Shown in pieces: positions 17,893-26,869 of a stretch of DNA of 64,000 nt. A model generated the notes under the pieces. That model did not search any database. It saw only the letters and a list, made by a program, of their open reading frames with translations, and was not told where the DNA came from. Origin of the DNA: Planococcus antarcticus DSM 14505 (GTDB lineage: Bacteria > Bacillota > Bacilli > Bacillales_A > Planococcaceae); NCBI RefSeq assembly GCF_001687565.2, contig NZ_CP016534.2, positions 1,926,501 to 1,990,500 of the forward strand, given 5' to 3'. Numbering within the stretch: position 1 is the first letter of the stretch; every line of letters starts with the position of its first letter. A program made the translations under genes and the position numbers.

Positions 17893-18280
17893 CAAATATC
17901 CTCCTTTTACGTAAAAAATTCACCTCATTGTTTCAGAAGCGATTCTTCAGACAATACATCCTTATTCAAAATAAAACAAATACTTTTTAAAAATAAAAAT
18001 AGTAACAGCTTATTATTCAGCCTAGAAAACCAGCTGGCAGTAAGGAAAAGCTCCACGAAAAAAATATTATTATAAATATCCCCAAAATAATTCTTTCTTT
18101 TTTTGTTTTCTTTTTTCTCTTCAGCTAATGTTTTTCAAAAAAAATTAAAACCTCTCGTTCAGACATCGATTCTGCTGCTTTAGTCAAAATAAATACAATT
18201 GCAGTCATTTTAAGAAGAGAGTTCATGGAAGTACGTTAAAGTAACTAAATAGCACCAAATAGTCACAATTAAACCAAACT

Positions 18281-18296
18281 TTCGGGTTGGCCCGAA
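18281..18296. promoter_or_regulatory. inverted repeat TTCGGG-N4-CCCGAA upstream of citZ
   Basis: A perfect 6-bp dyad with a 4-bp spacer, 117 bp before the citrate synthase start. There is no T-run after it, so an operator is more likely than a terminator. Confidence 0.35.
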
Positions 18297-18321
18297 TTCG
18301 ACGATTTCTGAAGAATTAAAA

Positions 18322-18335
18322 TGTAAACGCTTTAC
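18322..18335. promoter_or_regulatory. cre-like site upstream of citZ
   Basis: TGTAAACGCTTTAC contains the symmetric GTAAA-N3-TTTAC core and matches most of the CcpA cre consensus. Carbon catabolite repression of citrate synthase is established in Bacillus; that it acts here is inference. Confidence 0.5.
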
Positions 18336-18412
18336 TGCCTGCTTACGTATAACTTTATCGCCTAGTGATTCAGCCGAAACGGAAGCTAAATACGTTAAAA
18401 GGAGCGATTTAA

Positions 18413-19528
18413 ATGACATCGTCAAAAGGTTTAGAAGGTGTAGTAGCAACACAATCCGCCATCAGCTCGATCATTGATGACACACTTACATACGTCGGCT
18501 ACGATATTGACGACTTGGCCGTCAACGCAAGCTTTGAAGAAGTGATTTACTTGTTGTGGCACCAGCGTTTGCCAAAAGCAGACGAATTGGCGGAACTCAA
18601 GCAGCAATTAGCGGACAACATGGCGGTTCCTCAAGCCGTGCTGGACCATTTCAAAACGTACGACATCAAGCATGTCCACCCGATGGCCGCGCTTCGTACA
18701 GCGGTTTCGATGCTCGGCTTATTCGACGAAGAAGCCGAAGTCATGGAACCGGAAGCAAACTACCGCAAAGCCATCAAAATCCAAGCGAAAATCTCGACAT
18801 TGGTGACCGCTTTCGGTCGCATCCGCAACGGACAAGAACCCGTTGCACCCAAAACGGACTTAAGCTTTGCCGCAAACTTCCTGTACATGTTGTCTGGTGA
18901 ATTGCCAGAAGCTATTGAAGAAGAAGCGTTTAACAAAGCGTTGGTTCTTCACGCCGACCACGAGTTGAACGCATCAACGTTCACGGCACGTGTGGCAGTT
19001 GCGACACTGTCTGACGTTTATTCAGGTGTAACCGCTGCAATCGGTGCCTTAAAAGGTCCACTTCACGGCGGCGCAAACGAACAAGTGATGAAGATGTTGA
19101 CAGAAATCGGCTCGGTCGATAACGTCGAAAAAGTCATCAATGACAAACTGGAAAACAAAGAAAAAATCATGGGCTTCGGACACCGTGTCTATCGTAAAGG
19201 CGACCCACGCGCGAAGCATTTGCGTGACATGTCCCAGAAATTGACGAAGATCCGCGGCGAAGAGAAATGGTACGAGATGTCCGTAAAAATCGATGACATC
19301 GTTTCCGGCCAGAAAAACCTGCCACCGAACGTGGATTTCTACTCGGCATCGGTCTACCACAGCTTGAACATCGAGCATGATTTGTTCACACCGATTTTTG
19401 CGGTTTCCCGCACATCGGGTTGGTTGGCTCATATCTTAGAGCAATACTCAGACAACCGCTTGATCCGCCCACGCGCGGAATACATCGGGCCTGGCATGCA
19501 AACGTATGTGCCGGTTGAAGATAGATAA
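18413..19528 (+). CDS. citZ: citrate synthase
   Basis: A 371-residue type II citrate synthase that condenses acetyl-CoA and oxaloacetate. It is close throughout to B. subtilis CitZ: GLEGVVATQSAISSIIDDTL at the N-terminus, HADHELNASTFTARV and LKGPLHGGANE with a catalytic His, and IMGFGHRVYRKGDPRAKHL with the second catalytic His, plus the late Asp in NVDFYSASVYHSL. AAAGGAG precedes the ATG. Unlike the usual citZ-icd-mdh order, the gene is alone and followed by a terminator. Its codon choice is more GC-rich in third positions than neighbours, as in highly expressed genes. Confidence 0.96.
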   Translation: MTSSKGLEGVVATQSAISSIIDDTLTYVGYDIDDLAVNASFEEVIYLLWHQRLPKADELAELKQQLADNMAVPQAVLDHFKTYDIKHVHPMAALRTAVSMLGLFDEEAEVMEPEANYRKAIKIQAKISTLVTAFGRIRNGQEPVAPKTDLSFAANFLYMLSGELPEAIEEEAFNKALVLHADHELNASTFTARVAVATLSDVYSGVTAAIGALKGPLHGGANEQVMKMLTEIGSVDNVEKVINDKLENKEKIMGFGHRVYRKGDPRAKHLRDMSQKLTKIRGEEKWYEMSVKIDDIVSGQKNLPPNVDFYSASVYHSLNIEHDLFTPIFAVSRTSGWLAHILEQYSDNRLIRPRAEYIGPGMQTYVPVEDR

Positions 19529-19594
19529 ACGACAACTAGGATATCTGTCACATCTTTCAATTCAGACTGTCAGTGTCTCCCAGCTTAAAATAAA

Positions 19595-19642
19595 CAGACA
19601 AAAAGACGTTTCCTGTAAAAATAGGAAACGTCTTTTTGTCTG
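19595..19642. terminator. bidirectional terminator between citZ and the Moco operon
   Basis: A 20-bp perfect stem (CAGACAAAAAGACGTTTCCT and complement) with a short loop lies between convergent citZ and moaA. Confidence 0.92.
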
Positions 19643-19655
19643 TCCTTAAGAGGTA

Positions 19656-20672
19656 TTAGCCACCGATATACGACATGCCGATTTTATTACGGTTTTTAGC
19701 TGTCAATTCAGTTCGTTCATCTGAGTAGCGATCATCTCGATGCTCCCAAACGGCAGAAATTTTCTCTACTAATTCTTGGTCGCTCGACCCGCTCCGAATC
19801 AGTTCGCGAATATCAAAATGATTTGTTGCAAACAAGCAAGTATAGAATTTTCCGTCCGAAGACAAACGGGCACGCGTACAAGATGAACAGAAAGATTCTG
19901 ACACAGACGTGATAAATCCAACTTGCGCCTCTCCTTCTTCAAAGCGGTAGCGTTTCGCCACTTCACCGTAATAATCTTTGTCGACAGGCTCTAGTTTGTA
20001 GACGGTTTGCAGCTTTTCAAGAATCTGCTTTTTCGTTACTACTTTTTTAAAGCTCCAGCCGTTGTCATTGCCAACATCCATGAATTCGATAAAACGCAAC
20101 GTGATGCCACGCTCTTTGAAATAAGCTGTCATGGGCAATATTTCTTGTTCATTGACATCTTTTTGAACAACCATATTGACTTTGATTTCAAATCCAATTT
20201 GCCGTGCGAAATCGATTTGTTTCAGGATATGCGATGGATCGACGCCCCGGCCGTTCAGCTTGCCGAACAATTCAGGATCAAGTGCATCTAAACTAATATT
20301 CAACCTGCGAAGTCCCGCATCGTAAAGCGCTTGAGCCTGATTGCCAAGAAGCAAGCCATTTGTCGTCAATCCGATATCTTCTACCCCTTCAACAGAAAGG
20401 ATTTTCTCAACCAATTCTGGCAATCTTCTGCGCATTAACGGTTCACCACCTGTCAACCGAATCTTTTTAACGCCCATTGCTACAAACACTTTAGTCAAGC
20501 GATGTATTTCTTCAAATGACAACAATTCCTGCTTCGGTAAAAATGCATAATCGTCACCAAATACTTCTTTAGGCATGCAATACGAACAACGGAAATTACA
20601 GCGGTCGGTGACTGAAATTCGTAAATCCCGTATCGGACGTTGAAAGTAGTCCTCTACTGGTTTAATGGCCAT
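19656..20672 (-). CDS. moaA: GTP 3',8-cyclase MoaA
   Basis: A 338-residue radical SAM enzyme that makes the first molybdopterin intermediate from GTP together with MoaC. The N-terminal cluster motif is CX3CX2C at C25, C29 and C32 ([12 protein letters not shown]). The C-terminal cluster is visible as CSSCTRARL followed later by FYTCLF, and the protein ends in the conserved GG, both required in the family. [10 protein letters not shown] is present. It is the last gene of a six-gene cofactor operon, 17 bp after mobA. moaC and moaB are absent from the window. Confidence 0.96.
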   Translation of the reverse strand: MAIKPVEDYFQRPIRDLRISVTDRCNFRCSYCMPKEVFGDDYAFLPKQELLSFEEIHRLTKVFVAMGVKKIRLTGGEPLMRRRLPELVEKILSVEGVEDIGLTTNGLLLGNQAQALYDAGLRRLNISLDALDPELFGKLNGRGVDPSHILKQIDFARQIGFEIKVNMVVQKDVNEQEILPMTAYFKERGITLRFIEFMDVGNDNGWSFKKVVTKKQILEKLQTVYKLEPVDKDYYGEVAKRYRFEEGEAQVGFITSVSESFCSSCTRARLSSDGKFYTCLFATNHFDIRELIRSGSSDQELVEKISAVWEHRDDRYSDERTELTAKNRNKIGMSYIGG

Positions 20673-20688
20673 TACGCCACCTCCTTTT

Positions 20689-21252
20689 TTAGTCGTCGGG
20701 TTGATTCACGTTGCGAAAAACAAGCTGATCTTTATGGATTTCTGATGAGTTGATCCACTGAGTAGTCACTTTCTCCATAAATTTCATCACACGTAATTGA
20801 CCAGTTTCCAATTCTTTTTGCAGCTGTTCTTTTAAATGGATATCCCAAACGCTGAACAAAGGAATTTTTTCACTGTCGTTCCATACAGCTGATATATCTG
20901 AAGAATCTTCCGTTAAGGCTAGAAGCTTTGCCGTTTCAGCAGGACCGATAAACGGCATATCACAAGGCAGCACCAAATATTTATCGGCTTGTCTCGCAGT
21001 TATGCCAGACAAGATTCCAGCTAGTGGTCCTTGTCCCGCAATCCAGTCAAGATCGGTGATGACATCGTAGTCAGATGAAAAGCACGCTACCAATTCCGGT
21101 CTGGAAATAATAACCACATGATCACAAACACGATCCAAAGCCTTGTAAGCACGTTCGTAAAAAAGCTCACCATCTAGTTCTGCGAAGGCTTTGGGAGAAC
21201 CGAAACGGCGTGATAACCCGCCTGCAAGCAAGATACCGACTGTAGTCCTCAC
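20689..21252 (-). CDS. mobA: molybdenum cofactor guanylyltransferase MobA
   Basis: A 187-residue nucleotidyltransferase that attaches GMP to molybdopterin to give the MGD form used by formate dehydrogenase. The N-terminal [16 protein letters not shown] is the GTP-binding signature, and [12 protein letters not shown] holds the metal-binding Asp. The ATG overlaps the moaD stop by 4 bp, indicating translational coupling. The presence of MobA in the same operon fits a bis-MGD enzyme as the client. Confidence 0.94.
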   Translation of the reverse strand: MRTTVGILLAGGLSRRFGSPKAFAELDGELFYERAYKALDRVCDHVVIISRPELVACFSSDYDVITDLDWIAGQGPLAGILSGITARQADKYLVLPCDMPFIGPAETAKLLALTEDSSDISAVWNDSEKIPLFSVWDIHLKEQLQKELETGQLRVMKFMEKVTTQWINSSEIHKDQLVFRNVNQPDD

Positions 21253-21482
21253 CCCCCGCTGACCGGTGGAATAAAAGCGACCACATCTCCTTTTTCTAAA
21301 ACATCTGTCGGCAACGCGTATTCTTCATTGACAGCTACGCGAGCCGCGCCCGACAGGAAATCTGGATATTTTTCCGTTGCCCATTGCCATAGTTCCTCAA
21401 CGGTGCGTCCAGCCATGTCGATTTGTTCTTCGGAAACACCGGTCTGTTCTTTGAGTCCTGCAAAATAACGCAAGTTGATCAT
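21249..21482 (-). CDS. moaD: molybdopterin synthase small subunit MoaD
   Basis: A 77-residue ubiquitin-like sulfur carrier. It begins MINLRYFAGLKEQTG and ends in the diagnostic VSGG, the C-terminal Gly-Gly that is thiocarboxylated. The start at 21482 is used because it overlaps the moaE stop by 4 bp and matches the family; an in-frame codon 25 residues upstream lies inside moaE. It works with MoaE to insert the dithiolene sulfurs. Confidence 0.94.
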   Translation of the reverse strand: MINLRYFAGLKEQTGVSEEQIDMAGRTVEELWQWATEKYPDFLSGAARVAVNEEYALPTDVLEKGDVVAFIPPVSGG

Positions 21483-21919
21483 GCTAATCCCCCTTTCGGC
21501 TTCTTCTTTTGATCGCCGATCCATTGTTCTCCATCTTCCCAAATCTCTTTTTTCCAAATAGGCACAATTTCTTTTATTCGTTCTATGGCATATTCGTTTG
21601 CTTCGTAAGCTGTTTTCCGATGCGGTGATGAAACTGCGATAACGACTGCGATATCGCTAATTTGCAGCTCGCCAATACGGTGCGCGATGGCTACTTTTGT
21701 TCCTTCCCAGCGTTGTTCGATTTCCTGACCAATTTGCGCCAATTTTTTCTCTGCCATCGGCACATAGGCTTCGTAGGACAAATGCAATGTTCGTACACCT
21801 TTTGTCCATTCACGAACATGCCCGGTGAACAAAGTCACAGCACCTGCTTCCGGTCGCAGCACAAAATCTGCGTAGACTTGAGGATTGATCGCTTCTGTTA
21901 CGACTTCAAACGCCTTCAT
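21479..21919 (-). CDS. moaE: molybdopterin synthase large subunit MoaE
   Basis: A 146-residue catalytic subunit of molybdopterin synthase. FTGHVREWTKG, LSYEAYVPMAEKKL, AIAHRIGEL and AVSSPHRKTAYEANEYAIERIKEIVPIWKKE match the family, including the lysines of the active site. I use the ATG at 21919 (MKAFEV), which aligns with the B. subtilis start; an ATG at 21931 is also possible. Either start overlaps the mobB 3' end. Confidence 0.94.
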   Translation of the reverse strand: MKAFEVVTEAINPQVYADFVLRPEAGAVTLFTGHVREWTKGVRTLHLSYEAYVPMAEKKLAQIGQEIEQRWEGTKVAIAHRIGELQISDIAVVIAVSSPHRKTAYEANEYAIERIKEIVPIWKKEIWEDGEQWIGDQKKKPKGGLA

Positions 21920-22427
21920 TGCTGTCACCATCCATCCAGTTAGTAAACCAAGAGTTTAATTGCTTAAGGTCATTGTGCAGAACAACCGGTAGATTGTCCA
22001 GCTTCATCTGTTTCGGTGTGATTACTAAGACGATATGATTGAGCTCTTGAAGCTCTATCCAATCTTCAGCCGATCGCAGCAAGACGATTTTCTCATAATC
22101 GTCTCTTTTAAAGCCTTCTACTAAAATCAAATCGGGATCTTCCATAGAAGCAAGGCCAATCAGCTCATCTAGCATCGCTTCTTCTTTTCGCTGAAGCACT
22201 TGAACAACTCCTCCGCCATAAACGACCGAGCTGTTTGTTCCTTCTTCAAAAAAACGCATACTATCGGTGGCGGCTGAAGGCATGTCGAGTGCGCCTCCGT
22301 GGCCATGATGCTTAACGGTGGACACTTTTTTTCCTTTGTCGTTTGCCAATCTAAGCAAGTTCAAGATTACTGTCGTTTTGCCGCTGTTTTTAAAGCCGAC
22401 CACTTGTAACACTTTCACAGTGTCCAC
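21906..22427 (-). CDS. mobB: molybdopterin-guanine dinucleotide biosynthesis adaptor MobB
   Basis: A 173-residue P-loop GTP-binding protein that assists MobA. VVGFKNSGKTTVILNLL (about residues 9-25) is the Walker A loop, STVKHHGHGG the conserved following motif, and ILVEGFKRDDYEKIVLLR the Walker B-like region. It overlaps moeA by 13 bp at its start and moaE by 14 bp at its end, so all these genes are tightly coupled. Confidence 0.93.
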   Translation of the reverse strand: MDTVKVLQVVGFKNSGKTTVILNLLRLANDKGKKVSTVKHHGHGGALDMPSAATDSMRFFEEGTNSSVVYGGGVVQVLQRKEEAMLDELIGLASMEDPDLILVEGFKRDDYEKIVLLRSAEDWIELQELNHIVLVITPKQMKLDNLPVVLHNDLKQLNSWFTNWMDGDSNEGV

Positions 22428-23659
22428 CGATCAGACCCTTCTTCTACGCCAAGAAGCAAGACATCTACCGCATCGCCTGACTGATAACCACGCGTGCCGC
22501 CTGGCAACACAATCAAAGCATTGCCCCGTGCGATGGATGATACGGCGTTGGATTTATTAAAGCCGGCCGGTGACACAGTGTCGCCGTTATAAAGAGCGCG
22601 AATAAACCGAGTAAAAGGGTTGGCTTTAGTGAAATCTTCACCCAATCGCGCCGTTGTATGCGGCAAGTATAGTTTACTGGCACTCATCATTTTTAAAAGC
22701 GCAGGTCGAACAAACAATTCAAATCCCGTAAAGCAAGCAGATGGGTTTCCCGATAACCCGAATAAATAGCGTCCATTCGCTACTGCTACCGTTGTTACAC
22801 TGCCTGGTCTCATAGCAACTTTATTGAATAATACCTCGGCTCCAAGCCGTTCGTAAATTGCCGGTAAAAAATCAAAATCACCGACGGAAACGCCTCCTGT
22901 CGTAATCAGGCAATCGGTTTCTGCTGCTGCTTTTTTGACCACTTCGTAACTTTCATCTAATTGATCAATTGACATGCCGTACATCTTGCAGTGTAAGCCC
23001 ATTCGCTTTAGCTGCGCGACAATCATCGGACCGTTGCTATTGCGAATTTTTCCTGGTGCTAAGTCATCTCCAACGGACAATAATTCGGTTCCAGTAGAAA
23101 GTATGCCGACAACTGGCTGTTTGCTTACCGCTACTTGCGAATAGCCAAAAGTTGCCAGTAGTGCGATCGTTCCCGGATTGATGAAGCTGCCACTAGCGAT
23201 GACTACTTCGTTTTTTTTAAGATCTTCTCCCTGCAAAGATACGTTTTCTACTGCACCAAACGGCTTGCGAATGGTTACACTCTCCACTGACTCGACCGTT
23301 TGTTCAAACATTACCACGGCATCAGCCTCTTCTGGTAACTGTGCACCTGTCATGATGCGGATTGCTTCAAAAGGTGCCAGCTTTTTAGTAGACACCTCTC
23401 CCGCTCCAATGTGATCAATTACATTAAATGCCACTCGATTATCACCTGACGCTCCAGTAGAATCCACAGAACGAATTGCAAAACCGTCGTAAGGAGACCG
23501 ATCGAACGGCGGTACATCGCTTGAAGCGATAATCGGCTCTGCCAAAATTCGGCCATAGCTTTCTTCTAGTTCTACCTTTTCCGCCCCAAGCGACATGGCA
23601 TGTTCTAATACTCGCTCAACCGCTTCTGCAACGGGTAGTGGCGTCCGTTTTTCGACCAT
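22415..23659 (-). CDS. moeA: molybdopterin molybdotransferase MoeA
   Basis: A 414-residue enzyme that inserts molybdate into adenylated molybdopterin. It begins with the MoeA N-terminal domain (SSDVPPFDRSPYDGFAIRS), then the central MoCF-binding domain with STGTELLSVGD, KIRNSNGPMI, TTGGVSVGDFDF and GLSGNPSACFTGFELFVRP, and a C-terminal domain ending at residue 414. GAAGGAG lies about 11 nt before the ATG. It is the first gene of the Moco operon. Confidence 0.95.
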   Translation of the reverse strand: MVEKRTPLPVAEAVERVLEHAMSLGAEKVELEESYGRILAEPIIASSDVPPFDRSPYDGFAIRSVDSTGASGDNRVAFNVIDHIGAGEVSTKKLAPFEAIRIMTGAQLPEEADAVVMFEQTVESVESVTIRKPFGAVENVSLQGEDLKKNEVVIASGSFINPGTIALLATFGYSQVAVSKQPVVGILSTGTELLSVGDDLAPGKIRNSNGPMIVAQLKRMGLHCKMYGMSIDQLDESYEVVKKAAAETDCLITTGGVSVGDFDFLPAIYERLGAEVLFNKVAMRPGSVTTVAVANGRYLFGLSGNPSACFTGFELFVRPALLKMMSASKLYLPHTTARLGEDFTKANPFTRFIRALYNGDTVSPAGFNKSNAVSSIARGNALIVLPGGTRGYQSGDAVDVLLLGVEEGSDRWTL

Positions 23660-23798
23660 TAGTCTTCAGCTCCTTCAATTTTTTTACAGATGATTTGAAA
23701 TGCGCGTCATGTTTCAATATGTATTTAAGTATAGCCCTTATCGTATTAAACTTATACAAAGGGACGATTGCTGTCAAACAAGCTTGTTGAAACAAAAG

Positions 23799-23836
23799 AA
23801 AAAAGCCTTGAAAACAATTGCTTTCAAGGCTTTTTT
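23799..23836 (-). terminator. terminator after OFA transporter copy 2
   Basis: AAAAGCCTTGAAA and its complement form a stem with A and T runs on both sides, 57 bp beyond the OFA stop and upstream of the Moco operon. Confidence 0.85.
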
Positions 23837-23892
23837 AGAAACGATAATTACTTGTTGCTTATCATTGATAAAGATTAATTGAACGATCAGTA

Positions 23893-25176
23893 CTAATCAC
23901 TGACAACTTCAGCGTTACGTGATACTGCCATTTTCTCGTTTTTGGAACGAAGTCTTCGAATATCAAGACGGATGACCACAGAAATAACGAGTGCTACAAC
24001 AAATAGACCGGCAAAGAACAAGAGGCTACTTTCATAGCTACCTGTCTTATCTTTCATGAAAGCCGCAAACAATGGACCAGCAAGACCGGCTGCTGCCCAG
24101 GCAGTTAAGATATAGCCGTGGATCGCGCCAAGTTGTTTAGTGCCAAAAATATCAGCAATATACGCTGGAATCGAAGCGAATCCACCACCGTAGCATGTGT
24201 AGATAATCGCTAGCATAATTTGAAAGAAAATCGCATTGGTCGTAAACGGTAAGAAAGCAAATAACGCGATTTGAATAACGAAAAATGCAGTATAGGTGTT
24301 CGGACGGCCAATATAATCGGAAATTGCTGCCCAGCCGAGACGGCCAAGACCATTAAAGATTCCAAGAACACCAACCAAAGCGGCTGCCTGCACAGTCGTC
24401 ATGCCGATGCTATCAATCGCCATTGGCTTCGCGGCTGACAAAATAGCGATTCCGCACGTCACGTTAATGAACAGCATAAACCATAAATAATAAAATCGTT
24501 TTGTCTTAATTGCTTCATTGGCAGTCAGTTGGGACAAATCAATTTTCCGTTCGGCCTTCCCACTGCTAACTTTTTCTTCAAAGCCAGCCGGCGACCAGCC
24601 CTCTTCTGGTTTTTCAAGATACAGAGAAGACAGCAACATGATGATAAGATAAGCAGCACCCAAAATATAAAAGGTTTGCTCTACACCGACTGAAGTAATG
24701 AGCACTTCCATAACAGGGCTACTAATTGCTGCAGCAAATCCAAAGCCCATAATTGCTAGGCCAGTTGCTAGGCCGCGGCGGTCAGGGAACCATTTTACCA
24801 AAGTTGAAACTGGTGCTATATAGCCTATACCAAGCCCGATTCCACCAAGTGCGCCATAAAACACATAAAGCATCGGCAAAGAGGAAGCGCTTACAGAAAA
24901 TCCTGAGCCGATAATTCCGGTACCGAAGAAAAGTGCGGCCACAATCCCAGCTTTTCTCGGGCCGTATTTTTCAACAAAACTGCCGAAAAAGGCAGCGGAC
25001 AACCCAAGGAATAGGATGGCGATGCTGAATGTTAACTGCACTTGACTGGTGGACCATCCAAACTGTTCGATCAATGGATTTGTAAAATTACTCCAAGCGT
25101 ATACAGAACCAATCGAAATATGTATCCCTACTGCAGATAATGCAATCAACCATCTGTTTTTTGGCTTTTTTTTCAT
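23893..25176 (-). CDS. OFA-family MFS transporter, copy 2
   Basis: A 427-residue, 12-helix carrier closely related to the copy at 16597: it shares the RWLIALSA N-terminus, GLGIGYIAPVSTLVKWFPDRRGLATGLAIMGFG, RLGWAAISDYIGRP and FGTKQLGAIHGYI. AGGAGG lies upstream of the ATG. It stands between the Moco operon and fdhD, all on the same strand, which ties it to the formate dehydrogenase island and suggests uptake or exchange of formate or a related carboxylate. That substrate is inferred from position only. Confidence 0.88.
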   Translation of the reverse strand: MKKKPKNRWLIALSAVGIHISIGSVYAWSNFTNPLIEQFGWSTSQVQLTFSIAILFLGLSAAFFGSFVEKYGPRKAGIVAALFFGTGIIGSGFSVSASSLPMLYVFYGALGGIGLGIGYIAPVSTLVKWFPDRRGLATGLAIMGFGFAAAISSPVMEVLITSVGVEQTFYILGAAYLIIMLLSSLYLEKPEEGWSPAGFEEKVSSGKAERKIDLSQLTANEAIKTKRFYYLWFMLFINVTCGIAILSAAKPMAIDSIGMTTVQAAALVGVLGIFNGLGRLGWAAISDYIGRPNTYTAFFVIQIALFAFLPFTTNAIFFQIMLAIIYTCYGGGFASIPAYIADIFGTKQLGAIHGYILTAWAAAGLAGPLFAAFMKDKTGSYESSLLFFAGLFVVALVISVVIRLDIRRLRSKNEKMAVSRNAEVVSD

Positions 25177-25424
25177 TTTTTCCTAACCTCCTGATGAATA
25201 AATAAAAATATATAAAATGATTTTCAGAAAGCCAAATCATTAATTTTTGTGTTTGCCAGGTTGATTGCTCGAGAAGAGAATTTTTAAGAACAACTAAAAC
25301 GCTTTTTTCTGTTTAACACTCTAGGTGGAAACAGCTGAAAACCTTTGAAATTTCACCGCTTTAATTGACTAAATAATAAGACGATTAGAATCATAGCACC
25401 CTTATCTTTTTTTGTCACCAAGTT

Positions 25425-26240
25425 TTATTTTTTTGTCTGGGCAGTACTTTCTTCGCAGACGATCCGCTCAGGGTGTGTGTAAAGATTAAAAGAGCTGCCA
25501 CGTATAAAGCCGACCGCTGTGATACCTAGGTCTTCAGCCAGCGTCAATGCCAATTCCGTGGGAGCGGATTTCGATAGGACGATTTCGCAGCCGATTTTCG
25601 CCACCTTCAGCAAAATCTCGGAAGAAATCCGGCCGCTGAAGACGATAACTTTATCGCACACATCGATGTTATTCGTTAAACAATGGCCATATATCTTGTC
25701 CAATGCGTTATGCCTGCCGATATCCATCCGTGACACGATAATGCCGGTCGCATCGCAAAGAGCCGCATTATGGACGCCGCCTGTCTGCTTGAACATTTCT
25801 GCCGAGCCGCCCATGTCCTCCATGAGCTGAAAACAATTTTCTGGAGTCAGCGTTACTCGGACCTCCGTCATCTTCTTTGCAATCATCGCGTCATGCGCAA
25901 AAACAAATCCTTGGCGGCTCATGCCGCAGCAAGAACTGATAAATCTCTTATTCTGCAGCTGTTCAAAAAACGGATAGACCTTTTCTGCCGTGATATGAAC
26001 CGTACCGTTTTTTTCATCCACACGAACGTCTTGGATATCTTTATAGTTGGGAATGATCCGCTCAGAAATTAAAAATCCAATGGCCATTTCTTCCATGTGC
26101 TCAGGTGAACAGACGATCGTGATAAATTCCTTGCCGTTGATTTTGATGGTTGCCGGCTGTTCGACGACGACACGATCTTGTTTTTCGATAAATGCACCTT
26201 TTTCATAACGAATGATTTTCCTTATTTTATCTTGCTGCAT
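25425..26240 (-). CDS. fdhD: formate dehydrogenase sulfurtransferase FdhD
   Basis: A 271-residue accessory protein that moves sulfur from a cysteine desulfurase to the Mo-bis-MGD cofactor of formate dehydrogenase. The conserved cysteine loop reads FISSCCGMSRQG (about residues 112-123), and SRMDIGRHNALDKIYG and FSGRISSEILLKVAKIGCEIVLSKSAPTELA are family signatures. The start at 26240 is chosen for GGGAGGGG 7 nt upstream; an ATG 11 codons earlier lies inside the preceding gene. It overlaps that DUF2294 gene by 14 bp. Confidence 0.95.
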   Translation of the reverse strand: MQQDKIRKIIRYEKGAFIEKQDRVVVEQPATIKINGKEFITIVCSPEHMEEMAIGFLISERIIPNYKDIQDVRVDEKNGTVHITAEKVYPFFEQLQNKRFISSCCGMSRQGFVFAHDAMIAKKMTEVRVTLTPENCFQLMEDMGGSAEMFKQTGGVHNAALCDATGIIVSRMDIGRHNALDKIYGHCLTNNIDVCDKVIVFSGRISSEILLKVAKIGCEIVLSKSAPTELALTLAEDLGITAVGFIRGSSFNLYTHPERIVCEESTAQTKK

Positions 26241-26610
26241 CAGATTCCCCTCCCAAATGGCCATTTTGATCAATCGGCCGGTCGAAAAGAAAAACGGAAA
26301 CGGCGATATCGTCCTCTACTTTTATATCCGAAAACAGATGGACGAATTTTGCTCCAACTAATTCCTCCATACCTTCTGGCGCAGCTGTTGCGTAAACATT
26401 CTGGATCATCCGTGTACGAGCTGCGTGGACCATTTCCCTGCCTTCCACTGTTCTGGCAATAAATTGTTCTGATGGACTCAGGTTTCCGTACAAAGTTGAA
26501 ATGGCCATGTCATTGACAAAAATAGTCTGAATTCGCTCTGGTCCTTTACCGAACAGATTTTTTCTAAGCTTTCGAATGATGTCATTGAACTCATGAATCT
26601 GTCTGGACAT
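26227..26610 (-). CDS. DUF2294 protein of the formate dehydrogenase locus
   Basis: A 127-residue cytoplasmic protein of the DUF2294 family. Recognisable parts are IRKLRKNLFGKGPERIQTIFVNDMAI, LSPSEQFIA, GREMVHAARTRMI and the C-terminal DIKVEDDIAVSVFLFDRPI. Members are often encoded beside formate dehydrogenase genes in Bacillales; the biochemical role is unknown. GAGGAG precedes the ATG. It is the first gene of a two-gene operon with fdhD and is divergent from the dehydrogenase gene, with 259 bp between the two starts. Confidence 0.85.
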   Translation of the reverse strand: MSRQIHEFNDIIRKLRKNLFGKGPERIQTIFVNDMAISTLYGNLSPSEQFIARTVEGREMVHAARTRMIQNVYATAAPEGMEELVGAKFVHLFSDIKVEDDIAVSVFLFDRPIDQNGHLGGESDAAR

Positions 26611-26663
26611 ATGTATCTTCTCCTCTATTCGGCTAATTATTTATTGATTATTCGATATTTTAG

Positions 26664-26692
26664 TTGTACAACACATTTTTACTGTTTATAAT
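26664..26692 (+). promoter_or_regulatory. sigma-A promoter of the formate dehydrogenase gene
   Basis: TTGTAC at 26664-26669, a 17-bp spacer and TATAAT at 26687-26692. The -35 forms part of the palindrome GTTGTACAAC (26663-26672), which may also serve the divergent DUF2294-fdhD operon. Confidence 0.7.
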
Positions 26693-26790
26693 AATAGCAT
26701 ATGTTGGTACCGCCGTAAGTTATTGCGGCAGCGCTTTCACTTTGCCCTATACACTTGGATTGGTCATTTAACAAGTCCTGTTAAAACACT

Positions 26791-26847
26791 ATTCCACTAT
26801 GAAACAGATGCACTTGTCAAGTGTGCTCTTCATAGTGGAATTTTTTT
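26791..26847 (+). terminator. leader terminator/attenuator ahead of the formate dehydrogenase gene
   Basis: A 13-bp perfect outer stem (ATTCCACTATGAA / TTCATAGTGGAAT) with an inner CACTTG-T-CAAGTG stem is followed by seven T. It lies between the promoter and the ribosome site of the gene it precedes, so it should stop transcription unless relieved. Confidence 0.75.
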
Positions 26848-26869
26848 ATTTCAAAAAGGAGGTTTTGGC

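Larger units (their letters stand above)
17893..18412. other. divergent regulatory region between OFA transporter and citZ
   Basis: This 520-bp AT-rich stretch has no gene. It holds a TTCGGG-N4-CCCGAA dyad at 18281-18296 and a cre-like site at 18322-18335. Confidence 0.5.

Noticed and set aside
26700..26790. Known Moco riboswitch in the fdhF leader
   Set aside because: I could not match the conserved Moco RNA features by eye and the space before the terminator is short; kept only as an unidentified attenuator.
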